Positions 1 to 11,840 of a DNA stretch of 64,000 nucleotides are shown here, in pieces. Position numbers and translations under genes: made by a program. Each line of letters opens with the position of its first letter. Position 1 is the first letter of the stretch. The notes below the pieces were generated by a model. That model was not told the origin of the DNA and ran no database searches. It saw nothing but the letters and a program-made list of their open reading frames with translations. This DNA comes from Petrolisthes cinctipes (lineage: Eukaryota; Arthropoda; Malacostraca; Decapoda; Porcellanidae). Location: positions 124,001 through 188,000 of the forward strand of contig JAWQEG010000169.1 of assembly GCA_033782935.1 (NCBI GenBank), in the 5' to 3' direction.

Positions 1-151
1 TTGAAATATCGATTTTTAGCATGTTTTGAGCCTACATTTTGAAAATATTCTAGCACTGAGTAGGCATGTACAGATCGCTTCTGGGACCCCAAAATATTGA
101 GTTATCGGGTGTTTTAAGATTGAATTTAAGATATAAACGAGAACAGAAGAT

Positions 152-159
152 GCATGCAC
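152..159. other. TGCATGCA palindrome of half B, long units only (representative)
   Basis: A perfect 8 bp palindrome lies inside the 29 bp that short monomers lack, so it tracks L units. Subtypes with GATACATGC or GATGCATAC have lost the perfect symmetry. Confidence 0.6.
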
Positions 160-179
160 ATATCGACTTTTGTGCACCT

Positions 180-267
180 AAAATATCGATTTTGAGCATG
201 TTTTGAGCCTATATTTTGAAAACATTCTAGCACTAAGTAGGCATGTACAGGTCGCTTCTGGGACCCC
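180..267 (+). repeat. Half-unit A of the monomer (88 bp)
   Basis: It begins AAAATATCGATTTT and ends at GGGACCCC just before the next AAAATATCGA. Aligned with half B it shares AAAATATCGA, TTTTGAGCCT, the GCATG-ACA-ATCG stretch and TGGG-ACC in the same order, with about 64 matches over about 90 columns by hand. It is present in both long and short monomers, so the variable part of the array is half B. Confidence 0.85.
213..225. other. Dyad-symmetric motif of half A (representative)
   Basis: TATTTTGAAAACA here, TATTTTGAAAATA in most units, is a 6+1+6 inverted repeat present once in nearly every monomer. Short dyad symmetries are a reported feature of several centromeric satellites lacking a CENP-B box; any role here is inference. 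The TTTTGATTAAATT subtype and the 10 bp deletion variant alter it. Confidence 0.6.
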
Positions 268-356
268 AAAATATCGAATTTTCGGGTGTTTAGGGCCAGT
301 ATTTGAGATAGAAACGGGTACAGAAGATGCATGCACATATCGACTTTTGGGCACCT
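268..356 (+). repeat. Half-unit B of the monomer (89 bp), site of the 29 bp deletion
   Basis: It begins AAAATATCGAATTTTCGGG and ends at GGGCACCT before the next AAAA-ATCGATTTT. It is a diverged copy of half A with the same order of blocks. The segment after GAGATAT, which includes the GGGTACAGAAGATGCATGCA-type block and the TGCATGCA palindrome, is the part missing from all short monomers. Confidence 0.85.
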
Positions 357-504
357 AAAAGATCGATTTTCAGTATGTTTTTGGCCTGTATTTTGAAAAT
401 ACTCTAACACGGAGTAGGCATGTACAGATCGCTTCTGGGACCCCTAAATATCGAATTTTCGGGTGTTTTGGGCCTTAATTTGAGATATCGACTTTTTGGC
501 ACCT
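357..504 (+). repeat. Representative short monomer, subtype S1 (148 bp)
   Basis: Half A is full length (357-444, 88 bp) but half B is only 60 bp (445-504). The sequence passes from GAGATAT straight to CGACTTTTTGGCACC, so 29 bp are missing compared with L; both ends of the missing segment carry ATAT. S1 usually also carries CCCCTAAATATCG at its A/B junction and GGGACTG or GGCCTTAA before GAGATAT. It is generally followed by an L unit with GTTTTTAGCC and, often, the CAGATTGC/ATATTGAA haplotype. S1 is the commonest S type, with junctions for example at 481, 2158, 3981, 6132, 7310, 7812, 8815, 9316, 10467 and 12324. Its 148 bp length shifts any reading frame, which helps end the chance open frames. 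Confidence 0.92.
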
Positions 505-1034
505 AAAATATCGATTTTTAGCATGTTTTTAGCCTATATTTTGAAAATATTCTAGCACTGAGTAAGCATGTACAGATTGCTTCTGGGACCAAAAATATTG
601 AATTTTCGGGTGTTTAGGGCCAGAATTTGAGATATAAACGAGTACAGAAGATGCATGCACATATCGACTTTTGGGCACCTAAAACATCGATTTTGAGCAT
701 GTTTTGAGCCTATATTTTGAAAACATTCTTGCACTGAGTAGGCATGTACAGATCGCTTATGGGACCCCAAAATATCGAATTTTCGGGTGTTTAGGGCCAG
801 AATTTGAGATATAAACGGGTACAGAAGATGCATGCACATACCGATTTTTGGGCACCTAAAACATCGATTTTGAGCATGTTTTGAGCCTATATTTTGAAAA
901 CATTCTAGCACTGAGTAGGCATGTACAGATCGCTTCTGGGACCCAAAAATATCGAATTTACGGGTGTTTAGGGCCAAAATTTGAGATATAAACGGGTACA
1001 GAAGATGCATGCACATATCGACTTTTGGGCACCT

Positions 1035-1181
1035 AAAAGATCGATTTTCAGTATGTTTTTGGCCTGTATTTTGAAAATACTCTAACACGGAGAAATCATG
1101 TACAGATCGCTTCTGAGACCCCTAAATATCGAATTTTCGGGTGTTTTGGGCCTTAATTTGAGATATCGCCTTTACGCACCT
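1035..1181 (+). repeat. Representative short monomer, subtype S2 (147 bp)
   Basis: It has the same 29 bp deletion as S1, but the text after GAGATAT is CGCCTTTACGCACC instead of CGACTTTTTGGCACC, one base shorter. At 147 bp it keeps a triplet frame. Related variants are GTCTTGACG (2658, 4631), GCCTATACG (25951, 35844, 56280), GCCCTTACG (25626, 29310), GCTTTTACG (36521, 46500, 49297, 51447) and GCCTTAACG (52421, 58636). The shared breakpoints argue for one origin followed by local divergence. Confidence 0.9.
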
Positions 1182-1489
1182 AAAATATCGATTTTTAACA
1201 CGTTTTGAGCCTATATTTTTAAAATATTCTAGCACTGAGTAGGCATGTAGAGATCGCTTCTGGGACCCCAAAATATCGAATTTTCGGGTGTTTTGAGCCT
1301 GAATTTAAGATATAAACGAGTACAGAAGATGCATGCACATATCGACTTTTGAGCACCTAAAATATCGATTTTGAGCATGTTTTGAGCCTATATTTTGAAA
1401 ACATTCTAGCACTGAGTAGGCATGTACAGATCGCTTCTGGGACCCCAAAATATCGAATTTTCGGGTGTTTTGAGCCTGAATTTGAGATA

Positions 1490-1820
1490 TAAACGAGTAT
1501 AGAAGATGCAAACACATATTGACTTTGGGCACCAAAAATATCGATTTTCAGCATGTTTTAAGCCTGAATTTTGAAAATACTCTAACACGGAGTAGACATG
1601 TACAGATCGCTTCTGGGACCCCTAAATATGGAATTTTCGGGTGTTTTGGGCCTTAATTTGAGATATCGACTTTTTATGCACCTAAAATATCGATTTTTAG
1701 CATGTTTTTAGCCTATATTTCTAAAATATTCTAGCACTGAGTAGGCATGTACAGATGGCTTCTGGGACCCCAAATTATTGAATTTTCGGGTGTTTTGAGC
1801 CTGAATTTGAGATATAAATG
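1490..1820 (+). repeat. Two-monomer block, copy 1 (offset 2,645 bp)
   Basis: It matches 4135-4465 at an offset of 2,645 bp. Shared rare markers are GATGCAAACAC (1505/4150), GTTTTAAGCCTG, GAGTAGACATG, TAAATATGGAATT and CGACTTTTTATGCACC. The match fades at about 1820. Confidence 0.75.
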
Positions 1821-2499
1821 AGTACAGAAGATACATGCACATATTGACTTTGGGCATCTAAAATATCGATTTTCAGCATGTTTTGGGCATGTATTTTGAA
1901 AATACTCTAACACGGAGTAGGCATGTACAGATCGCTTCTGGGACCCCAAAATATCGAATTTTCGGGTGTTTTGAGCCTGAATTTGAGATATAAACGGGTA
2001 CTGAAGATGCATGCACATATCGACTTTTGGGCACCTAAAACATCGATTTTGAGCATGTTTTTAGCCAGTATTTTGAAAATACTCTAACACGGAGAAGGCA
2101 TGTACAGATCCCTTCTGGGACCCCAAAATATAGAATTTTCGGGTGTTTTGGGATTGAATTTGAGATATCGACTTTTTGGTACCTAAAATATCGATTTTTA
2201 GCATGTTTTTAGCCTATATTTTGATAATATTCTAGCACTGAATGTACAGATTGCTTCTGGGACCCCAAAATATTTAATTTTCGGGTGTTTTGAGCCTGAA
2301 TTTGAGATATAAATGGGTACAGATGTTACATGCACATATTGACTTTGGGCATCTAAAATATCGATTTTCAGCATGTTTTGGGCCTGTATTTTGAAAATAC
2401 TCTAACACGGAGTAGACATGTACAGATCGCTTCTGGGACACCAAAATATCGAATTTTCGGGTGTATTGAGACTGAATTTGAGATACAAACGGGTACTGA

Positions 2500-3785
2500 A
2501 GATGCATGCACATATCGACTTTTAGGCAACTAAAACATCGATTTTGAGCATGTTTTTGGCCTGTATTTTGAAAATACTCTAACACGGAGTAGGCATGTAC
2601 AGATCGCTTCTGGGACCCCAAAATAACGAATTTTCGGGTGTTTTGGGCCTGAATTTGAGATATCGTCTTGACGCACCTAAAATATCGATTTTTAGCATGT
2701 TTTGAGCCTATATTTTGAAAATATTCTAGCACTCAGTAGGCATGTACAGATCGCTTTTGGAACCCCTAAATATCGAATTTTCGGGTGTTTTGAGCCTGAA
2801 TTTGAGATATAAACGGGTACAGAAGATACATGCACATATTGACATTGGGCATCTAAAATATCGATTTTCAGCATGTTTTGGGCATGTATTTTGAAAATAC
2901 TCTAACACGGAGTAGGCATGTACAGATCGCTTCTGGGACCCCAAAATATCGAATTTTCGAGTGTTTTGGCCTGAATTTGAGATATAAACGGGTACTGAAG
3001 ATGCATTCACATATCGACTTTTGGGCACCTAAAACATCGATTTTGAGCATGTTTTGGGCCTGTATTTTGTAAATACTCCAACACGGAGTAGGCATGTACA
3101 GATCGCTTCTGGGACCCCATAATATCGAATTTTCGGGTGTTTTGGGCCTGAATTTGAGATATCGCCTTTACGCACCTAAAATATCGATTTTTAGCATGTT
3201 TTGAGCCTATATTTTGAAAATATTCTAGCACTGAGTAGGCATGTACAGATCGCTTCTGGGACCCCAAAATATCGAATTTTCGGGTGTTTTGAGACTGAAT
3301 TTGAGATATAAACGAGTACAGAAGATGCATGCATATATCGACTATTGGGCACCTAAAATATCGATTTTCTGCATGTTTTGGGCCTGAATTTTGAAAATAC
3401 TCTAACACGGAGTAGGCATGTACAGATCGCTTCTGTGACCCCAAAATATCGAATTTTCGAGTGTTTAGGGCCAGAATTTGAGATATAAACGGTTACAGAA
3501 GATGCATGCACATATCGACTTTTGGGCACCTAATAGATCGATTTTCAGTATGTTTTTGGCCTGTATTTTGAAAATACTCTAACACGGAGTAGGCATGTAC
3601 AGATCCCTTCTGGGACCCCATAATATGGAATTTTCGGGTGTTTTGGGACTGAATTTGAGATATCGCCTTTACGCACCTAAAATATCGATTTTTAGCATGT
3701 TTTGAGCCTAAATTTTGAAAATATTCTAGCACTGAGTAGGCATGTACAGATCGCTTCTGGGACCCCAAAATATCGAATTTTTGGG
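2500..3785 (+). repeat. 1.28 kb block, copy 1 (offset 1,974 bp)
   Basis: It matches about 4474-5760 base for base apart from scattered substitutions. Shared private markers include TTTTAGGCAACTAAAACATCG, CGTCTTGACGCACC, GATGCATTCACATATCG, TTTGTAAATACTCC, GCATGCATATATCGACTATTGG and CTAATAGATCG. The 1,974 bp offset equals about 7 L + 5 S. The match ends where copy 2 gains an extra L monomer. Confidence 0.85.
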
Positions 3786-4134
3786 TGTTTAGGGCCAGAA
3801 TTTGAGATATAAACGGGTACAGAAGATGCATGCACATATCGACTTTTGGGCACCTAAAAGATCGATTTTCAGTATGTTGTTGGCCTGTATTTTGAAAATA
3901 CTCTAACACGGAGTATGCATGTACAGATCGCTTCTGGGACCCCTAAATATAGAATTTTCGGGTGTTTTGGGACTGAATTTGAGATATCGACTTTTTGGCA
4001 ACTAAAAGATCGATTTTTAGCATGTTTTTAGCCTATATTTTGAAAATATTCTAGCACTGAGTAGGCATGTACAGATCGCTTCTGGGCCCCCAAAATATCG
4101 AATTTTCGGGTGTTTTGAGCTTGAATTTGATATA

Positions 4135-4465
4135 TAAACGAGTATAGAAGATGCAAACACATATTGACTTTGGGCACCAAAAATATCGATTTTCAGCATG
4201 TTTTAAGCCTGAATTTTGAAAATACTCTAACACGGAGTAGACATGTACAGATCGCTTCTGGGACCCCTAAATATGGAATTTTCGGGTGTTTTGGGCCTTA
4301 ATTTGAGATATCGACTTTTTATGCACCTAAAATATCGATTTTTAGCATGTTTTTAGCCTATATTTCTAAAATATTCTAGCACTGAGTAGGCATGTACAGA
4401 TGGCTTCTGGGACCCCAAATTATTGAATTTTCGGGTGTTTTGAGCCTGAATTTGAGATATAAACG
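4135..4465 (+). repeat. Two-monomer block, copy 2 (offset 2,645 bp)
   Basis: It carries the same rare markers as 1490-1820, including GATGCAAACAC and the TTTTTATGCACC form of S1. It lies between the two copies of the 1,974 bp offset block, so segments of different age are interleaved here. Confidence 0.75.
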
Positions 4466-4473
4466 AGTACTGA

Positions 4474-5760
4474 AGATGCATGCACATATCGACTTTTAGG
4501 CAACTAAAACATCGATTTTGAGCATGTTTTGGGCCTGTATTTTGAAAATACTCTAACACGGAGTAGGCATGTACAGATCGCTTCTGGGACCCCAAAATAT
4601 CGAATTTTCGGGTGTTTTGGGCCTGAATTTGAGATATCGTCTTGACGCACCTAAAATATCGATTTTTAGCATGTTTTGAGCCTATATTTTGAAAATATTC
4701 TAGCACTCAGTAGGCATGTACAGATCGCTTTTGGGACCCCTAAATATCGAATTTTCGGGTGTTTTGAGCCTGAATTTGAGATATAAACGGGTACAGAAGA
4801 TACATGCACATATTGACTTTGGGCATCTAAAATATCGATTTTCAGCATGTTTTGGGCATGTATTTTGAAAATTCTCTAACACGGAGTAGGCATGTACAGA
4901 TCGCTTCTGGGACCCCAAAATATCGAATTTTCGAGTGTTTTGGCCTGAATTTGAGATATAAACGGGTACTGAAGATGCATTCACATATCGACTTTTGGGC
5001 ACCTAAAACATCGATTTTGAGCATGTTTTGGGCCTGTATTTTGTAAATACTCCAACACGGAGTAGGCATGTACAGATCGCTTCTGGGACCCCATAATATC
5101 GAATTTTCGGGTGTTTTGGGCCTGAATTTGAGATATCGCCTTTACGCACCTAAAATATCGATTTTTAGCATGTTTTGAGCCTATATTTCGAAAATATTCT
5201 AGCACTGAGTAGGCATGTACAGATCGCTTCTGGGACCCCAAAATATCGAATTTTCGGGTGTTTTGAGACTGAATTTGAGATATAAACGAGTACAGAAGAT
5301 GCATGCATATATCGACTATTGGGCACCTAAAATATCGATTTTCTGCATGTTTTGGGCCTGAATTATGAAAATACTCTAACACGGAGTAGGCATGTACAGA
5401 TCGCTTCTGTGACCCCAAAATATCGAATTTTCGGGTGTTTAGGGCCAGAATTTGAGATATAAACGGTTACAGAAGATGCATGCACATATCGACTTTTGGG
5501 CACCTAATAGATCGATTTTCAGTATGTTTTTGGCCTGTATTTTGAAAATACTCTAACACGGAATAGGCATGTACAGATCCCTTCTGGGGCCCCATAATAT
5601 GGAATTTTCGGGTGTTTTGGGACTGAATTTGAGATATCGCCTTTACGCACCTAAAATATCGATTTTTAGCATGTTTTGAGCCAAAATTTTGAAAATATTC
5701 TAGCACTGAGTAGGCATGTACAGATCGCTTCTGGGACCCCAAAATATCGAATTTTTGGGT
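4474..5760 (+). repeat. 1.28 kb block, copy 2 (offset 1,974 bp)
   Basis: This is the second copy of 2500-3785. After about 5764 an additional L monomer interrupts the correspondence. The match then resumes at an offset of about 2,151 bp (1,974 + 177): the TATGTTGTTGGCC variant near 3875 recurs near 6026. This shows gain or loss of exactly one monomer. Confidence 0.83.
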
Positions 5761-7129
5761 GTTTTGAGCTTGAATTTGAGATATAAACGAGTACATAAGA
5801 TGCATGCACATATCGACTTTTCGATACTTAAAATATCGATTTTGAGCATGTTTTGAGCCTATACTTTGAAAACATTCTAGTACTGAGTAGGCATATACAG
5901 ATCGCTTCTGGTACCCAAAAATATAGAATTTTCGGGTGTTTAGGGCCAGAATTTGAGATATAAACGGGTACAGAAGATGCATGCACATATCGACTTTTGG
6001 GCACCTAAAAGATCGATTTTCAGTATGTTGTTGGCCTGTATTTTGAAAATACTCTAACACGGAGTATGCATGTACAGATCGCTTCTGGGACCCCTAAATA
6101 TCGAATTTTCGGGTGTTTTGGGACTGAATTTGAGATATCGACTTTTTGGCACCTAAAAGATCGATTTTTAGCATGTTTTTAGCCTATATTTTGAAAATAT
6201 TCTAGCACTGAGTAGGCATGTACAGATCGCTTCTGGGCCCCCAAAATATCGAATTTTCGGGTATTTTGAGCTTGAATTTGATATATAAACGAGTACAGAA
6301 GATGCATGCACGTATCGACTATTGGGCACCTAAAATATCGATTTTGAGCATGTTTTGAGCCTATATTTTGAAAACATTCTAGCACTGAGTAGGCATGTAC
6401 AGATCACTTCTGGGACCCCAAAATATCGAATTTTCGGGTGTTTTTAGCCTGAATTTGAGATATAAACGAGTATAGAAGATGCATACACATATTGACTTTG
6501 GGCACCAAAAATATCGATTTTCAGCATGTTTTGGGCCTGAATTTTGAAAATACTTTAACACGGAGTAGGCATGTACAGATCGCTTATGTGACCCAAAAAT
6601 ATCGAATTTTCGGGTGTTTAGGGCCAGAATTTGAGATATAAACGGGTACAGAAGATGCATGCACATATCGACTTTTGGGCACCTAATAGATCGATTTTCA
6701 GTATGTTTTTGGCCTGTATTTTGAAAATACTCTAACACGGAGTAGGCATGTACAGGTCCCTTCTGGGATCCCTAAATATCGAATTTTCGGGTGTTTTGGG
6801 CCTGAATTTGAGATATCGCCTTTACGCACCTAAAATATCGATTTTTAGCATGTTTTGAGCCTTTATTTTGAAAATTTTCTAGCACTGAGTAGGCATGTAC
6901 AGATCGCTTCTGGGACCCCAAAATATCGAATTTTCCGGTGTTTTGAGCCTGAATTTGAGATATAAACGGGTACAGAAGATACATGCACATATTGACTTTC
7001 GGCATCTAAAATATTGATTTTCAGCATGTTTTGGGCATGTATTTTGAAAATACTCTAACACGGAGTAGGCATGTACAGATCGCTTCTGGGACCCCAAAAT
7101 ATCGAATTTTCGGGTGTTTTGAGCCTGAA

Positions 7130-8400
7130 TTTGAGATATAAACGGGTACTGAAAATGCATGTACATATCGACTTTTTGGCACCTAAAACATCGATTTTGA
7201 GCATGTTTTGGGCCTGTATTTTGAAAATACTCTAACACGAAGTAGGCATGTACAGATCGCTTCTGGGACCCCTAAATATCGAATTTTCGGGTGTGTTGGG
7301 CCTTAATTTGAGATATCGACTTTTTGGCACCTAAAATATCGATTTTTAGCATGTTTTTAGCCTATATTTTGAAAATATTCTAGCACTGAGTAGGCATGTA
7401 CAGATTGCTTCTCGGCCCCCAAAATATTGAATTTTCGGGTGTTTAGGGCCAGAATTTGAGATATAAACGGGTACAGAACATGCATGCACATATCGACTTT
7501 TGGGCACCTAAAAGATCGATTTTCAGTATGTTTTTGGCCTGTATTTAGAAAATACTCTAACACGGAGTAGGCATGTACAGATCGCTTCTGGGACCCCTAA
7601 ATATCGAATTTTCGGGTGTTTTGAGCCTGAATTTGAGTTATAAACGGATACTGAAGATGCATGCACATATCGACTTTTGGGCACCTGAAACATCGATTTT
7701 GAGCATGTTTTTGGCCTGTATTTTGAAAATACTCAAACACGGAGTAGGCATGTACAGATCCCTTCTGGAACCCCAAAATATCGAATTTTCGGGTGTTTTG
7801 GGACTGAATTTGAGATATCGACTTTTTGGCACCTAAAGAATCGATTTTTAGCATGTTTTTAGCCTATATTTTGATAATATTCTAGCACTGAGTAGGCATG
7901 TACAGATTGCTTCTGGTACCCCAAAATATGGAATTTTCGGGCGTTTTGAGCCTGAATTTGAGATATAAACGGGTACAGAAGATACATGCACATATTGACT
8001 TTGGGCATCTAAAATATCTATTTTCAGCATGTTTTGGGCCTGTATTTTGAAAATACTCTAACACGGAGTAGACATGTACAGATCGCTTCTGGGACCCCAA
8101 AATGTCGAATTTTCGGGTGTTTTGAGCCTGAATATGAGATATAAACGGGTACTGAAGATGCATGCACATATCGACTTTTGGGCTCCTAAAACATCGATTT
8201 GGAGCATGTTTTTGAGCCTATATTTTGAAAACATTCTAGCACTGAGTAGGCATGTACAGATCGCTTCTGAGACCCCAAAATATCGAATTTACATGTGTTT
8301 TGGGCCTGATTTTGAGATATCGCCTTTACGCACCTAAAATATCGATTTATAGCATGTTTTGAGCCTATATTTTGAAAATATTCTAGCACTGAGTAGGCAT
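7130..8400 (+). repeat. 1.27 kb block, copy 1 (offset 3,157 bp)
   Basis: It corresponds to 10287-11556. Shared markers are GTACTGAAAATGCATGTAC, TTCT-GGCCCCCAAAATATTG, TATTTAGAAAATACTC, GAGTTATAAACGGATACTG, TTCTGGAACCCC, TTTTGATAATATTC, TCGGGCGTTTTG, AAAATGTCG, CGATTTGGAGC and CGATTTATAGC. A single extra T near 8207 changes the offset to 3,156 for the last part. Confidence 0.85.
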
Positions 8401-10286
8401 GTACAGATCGCTTCTGGGACCCCAAAATATCGAATTTTTGGGTGTTTTGAGCTTGAATTTGAGATATAAACGAGTACAGAAGATGCATGCACATATCGAC
8501 TTTTGGGTACCAAAAATATCGATTTTGAGCATGTTTTGAGCCTATACTTTGAAAACATTCTAGCACTGAGTAGGCATGTACATATCGCTTCTGGGACCCC
8601 AAAATATCGAATTTTCTGGTGTTTAGGGCCAGAATTTGAGATATAAACGGGTACAGAAGATGCATTCACATATCGACTTTTGGGCACCTAAAAGATCGAT
8701 TTTCAGTATGTTGTTCGCCTATATTTTGAAAATACTCTAACACGGAGTAGGCATGTACAGATCGCTTCTGAGACCCCTAAATATCGAATTTTCGGGTGTT
8801 TTGGGACTGAATTTGAGATATCGACTTTTTGGCACCTAAAAGATCGATTTTTAGCATGTTTTTAGCCTATATTTTGAAAATATTCTAGCACTGAGTAGGC
8901 ATGTACAGATTGCTTCTGGGACCCCAAAATATTGAATTTTCGGGTGTTTTGAGCCTGAATTTGCGATATAGACGGGTACAGAAGATACATGCACATATTG
9001 ACTTTGGGCATCTAAAATATCGATTTTCAGCATGTTTTGGGCATGTATTTTGAAAATACTCTAACACGGAGTAGGCATGTACAGATCGCTTCTGGGAAAC
9101 CAAAATATCGAATTTTCGGGAGTTTTGAGCCTAAATTTGAGATATAAACGGGTACAGAAGATACATGCACATATTGACTTTGGGCATCTAAAATATCGAT
9201 TTTCAGCATGTTTTGGGCATGTATTTTTGAAAATACTCTAACACGGAGTAGGCATGTACAGATCGCTTCTGGGACCCCTAAATATCGAATTTGCGAGTGT
9301 TTTGGGCCTTAATTTGAGATATCGACTTTTTGGCACCTAAAATATCGATTTTTAGCATGTTTTTTGCCTATATTTTGAAAATATTCTAGCACTGCGTAGG
9401 CATGTACAGATTGCTTCTGGGACCCCAAAATATTGAATTTTCGGGTGTTTAGGGCCAGAATTTGAGATATAAACGGGTACAGAAGATACATGCATATATC
9501 GACTTTTGGGCACCTAAAAGATCGATTTTCAGTATGTTTTTGGCCTGTATTTTGAAAATACTCTAACACGGAGTAGGCATGTACAGATCGCTTCTGGGAC
9601 CCCTAAATATCGAATTTTCGGGTGTTTTAGGACTGAATTTGAGATATCGACTTTTTGGCACCTAAAATATCGATTTTTAGCATGTTTTTAGCCTATATTT
9701 TGAAAATATTCTAGCACTGCGTAGGCATGTACAGATTGCTTCTGGGACCCCAAAATATTGAATTTTCGGGTGTTCTGAGCCTGAATTTGAGATATAAACG
9801 GGTACAGAAGATACATGCACATATTGACTTTGGGCATCTAAAATATCGATTTTCAGCATGTTTTTTGGCCTGTATTTTGAAAATACTCTAACACGGAGTA
9901 GGCATGTACAGATCGCTTCTGGGACCCTAAAATATCGAATTTTCGGGTGTTTTGAGCCTGAATTTGATATATAAACTGGTACTGAAGATGCATACACAAA
10001 TCGACTTTTGGGCACCTAAAATATCGATTTTGAGCATGTTTTTGGCCTGTATTTTGTAAATACTCTAACACGGAGTAGGCATGTACAGATCGCTTCTGGG
10101 ACCCCAAAATATCGAATTTTCGGGTGTTTTGGGCCTGAATTTGAGATATCGCCTTTACGCACCTAAAATATCGATTTTTAGCATGTTTTAAGCCTTTATT
10201 TTGAAAATATTCTAGCACTGAGTAGGCATGTACAGATCGCTTCTGGGACCCCAAAATATCGAATTTTCGGGTGTTTTGAGCCTTTA

Positions 10287-11556
10287 TTTGAGATATAAAC
10301 GGGTACTGAAAATGCATGTACATATCGACTTTTTGGCACCTAAAACATCGATTTTGAGCATGTTTTGGGCCTGTATTTTGAAAATACTCTAACACGGAGT
10401 AGGCATGTACAGATCGCTTCTGGGACCCCTAAATATCGAATTTTCGGGTGTTTTGGGCCTTAATTTGAGATATCGACTTTTTGGCACCTAAAATATCGAT
10501 TTTTAGCATGTTTTTAGCCTATATTTTGAAAATATTCTAGCACTGAGTAGGCATGTACAGATTGCTTCTGGGCCCCCAAAATATTGAATTTTCGGGTGTT
10601 TATGGCCAGAATTTGAGATATAAACGGGTACAGAAGATGCATGCACATATCGACTTTTGGGCACCTAAAAGATCGATTTTCAGTATGTTTTTGGCATGTA
10701 TTTAGAAAATACTCTAACACGGAGTAGGCATGTACAGATCGCTTCTGGGACCCCTAAATATCGAATTTTCGGGTGTTTTGAGCCTGAATTTGAGTTATAA
10801 ACGGATACTGAAGATGCATGCACATATCGACTTTTGGGCACCTAAAACATCGATTTTGAGCATGTTTTTGGCCTGTATTTTAAAAATACTCAAACACGGA
10901 GTAGGCATGTACAGATCCCTTCTGGAACCCCTAAATATCGAATTTTCGGGTGTTTTGGGACTGAATTTGAGATATCGACTTTTTGGCACCTAAAATATCG
11001 ATTTTTAGCATGTTTTTAGCCTATATTTTGATAATATTCTAGCACTGAGTAGGCATGTACAGATTGCTTCTGGGACCCCAAAATATTGAATTTTCGGGCG
11101 TTTTGAGCCTGAATTTGAGATATAAACGGGTACAGAAGATACATGCACATATTGACTTTGGGCATCTAAAATATCTATTTTCAGCATGTTTTGGGCCTGT
11201 ATTTTGAAAATACTCTAACACGGAGTAGACATGTACAGATCGCTTCTGGGACCCCAAAATGTCGAATTTTCGGGTGTGTTGAGCCTGAATTTGAGATATA
11301 AACGGGTACTGAAGATGCATGCACATATCGACTTTTGGGCACCTAAAACATCGATTTGGAGCATGTTTTGAGCCTATATTTTGAAAACATTCTAGCACTG
11401 AGTAGGCATGTACAGATCGCTTCTGAGACCTCAAAATATCGAATTTACATTTGTTTTGGGCCTGATTTTGAGATATCGCCTTTACGCACCTAAAATATCG
11501 ATTTATAGCATGTTTTGAGCCTATATTTTGAAAATATTCTAGCACTGAGTAGGCAT
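10287..11556 (+). repeat. 1.27 kb block, copy 2 (offset 3,157 bp)
   Basis: This is the second copy of 7130-8400 with the same marker series. Its first part (about 10486-11030) is itself present again at 11841-12385, so this copy or its neighbour was the source of a further short duplication. Confidence 0.85.
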
Positions 11557-11840
11557 GTACAGATTGCTTGTGGAACCCCAAAATATCGAATTTTCGGGTG
11601 TTTTGAGCCAGAATTTAAGATATAAACGAGTACAGAAGATGCATGCACATATCGACTTTTGGGCACCTAAAATATCGATTTGGAGCATGTTTTGAGCCTA
11701 TATTTTGAAAACATTCTAGCACTGAGTAGGCATGTAGAGATCGCTTCTGGGACCCCAAAATATCGAATTTTCGGGTGTTTTGAGCCTGAATTTGAGATAT
11801 AAACGAGTATAGAAGATGCATACACATATTGACTTTGGAC

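Larger units (their letters stand above)
180..356 (+). repeat. Representative long monomer (L), 177 bp
   Basis: This unit runs from one AAAATATCGATTTT to the equivalent point of the next monomer and is 177 bp long. It contains half A (180-267) and half B (268-356). Landmarks in order are the ATCGAT palindrome, two TTTTGAGCC-type T-tracts, TATTTTGAAAA, CATGTACAG, the G/C-rich GGGACCCC, ATCGAATTTTCGGGTG, GATATAAACGGGTAC and TGCATGCAC. As 177 is three times 59, a reading frame can pass through successive L units unshifted, which explains the chance open frames on the minus strand. L subtypes differ at linked diagnostic sites: GTACAG/GTACTG/GTACCG/GTATAG, CTAGCACTG or CTAACACGG, and GGGCATC or GGGCACC. 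Confidence 0.93.
1..7130 (+). repeat. Subarray 1: fairly regular L-L-S modules
   Basis: Short-unit junctions lie near 481, 1161, 1661, 2158, 2658, 3156, 3657, 3981, 4305, 4631, 5130, 5631, 6132 and 6810. Most intervals are about 500 bp (L-L-S), three are about 325 bp (L-S) and two about 677 bp (L-L-L-S). No unrelated sequence was seen. A 6 bp loss (AGTAGG-type, near 2239) is a local lesion in one monomer. Confidence 0.85.

Noticed and set aside
180..193. AAAATATCGATTTT as a promoter or operator palindrome
   Set aside because: It occurs in every monomer as part of the satellite consensus and is not placed before any gene. The symmetry is also imperfect beyond ATCGAT.
268..300. CENP-B box at ATCGAATTTTCGGGTG
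   Set aside because: The core pattern TTCG-4 bases-A-2 bases-CGGG is not met: the first base differs, and only six bases separate ATCG from CGGG instead of seven. It is a partial resemblance only.
7573..7836. Plus-strand open frames of 60-113 codons (for example 7573-7836, 10730-10993, 12085-12348, 23353-23694)
   Set aside because: They are the reverse-strand counterparts of the same repeat and simply reappear with each duplicated block.
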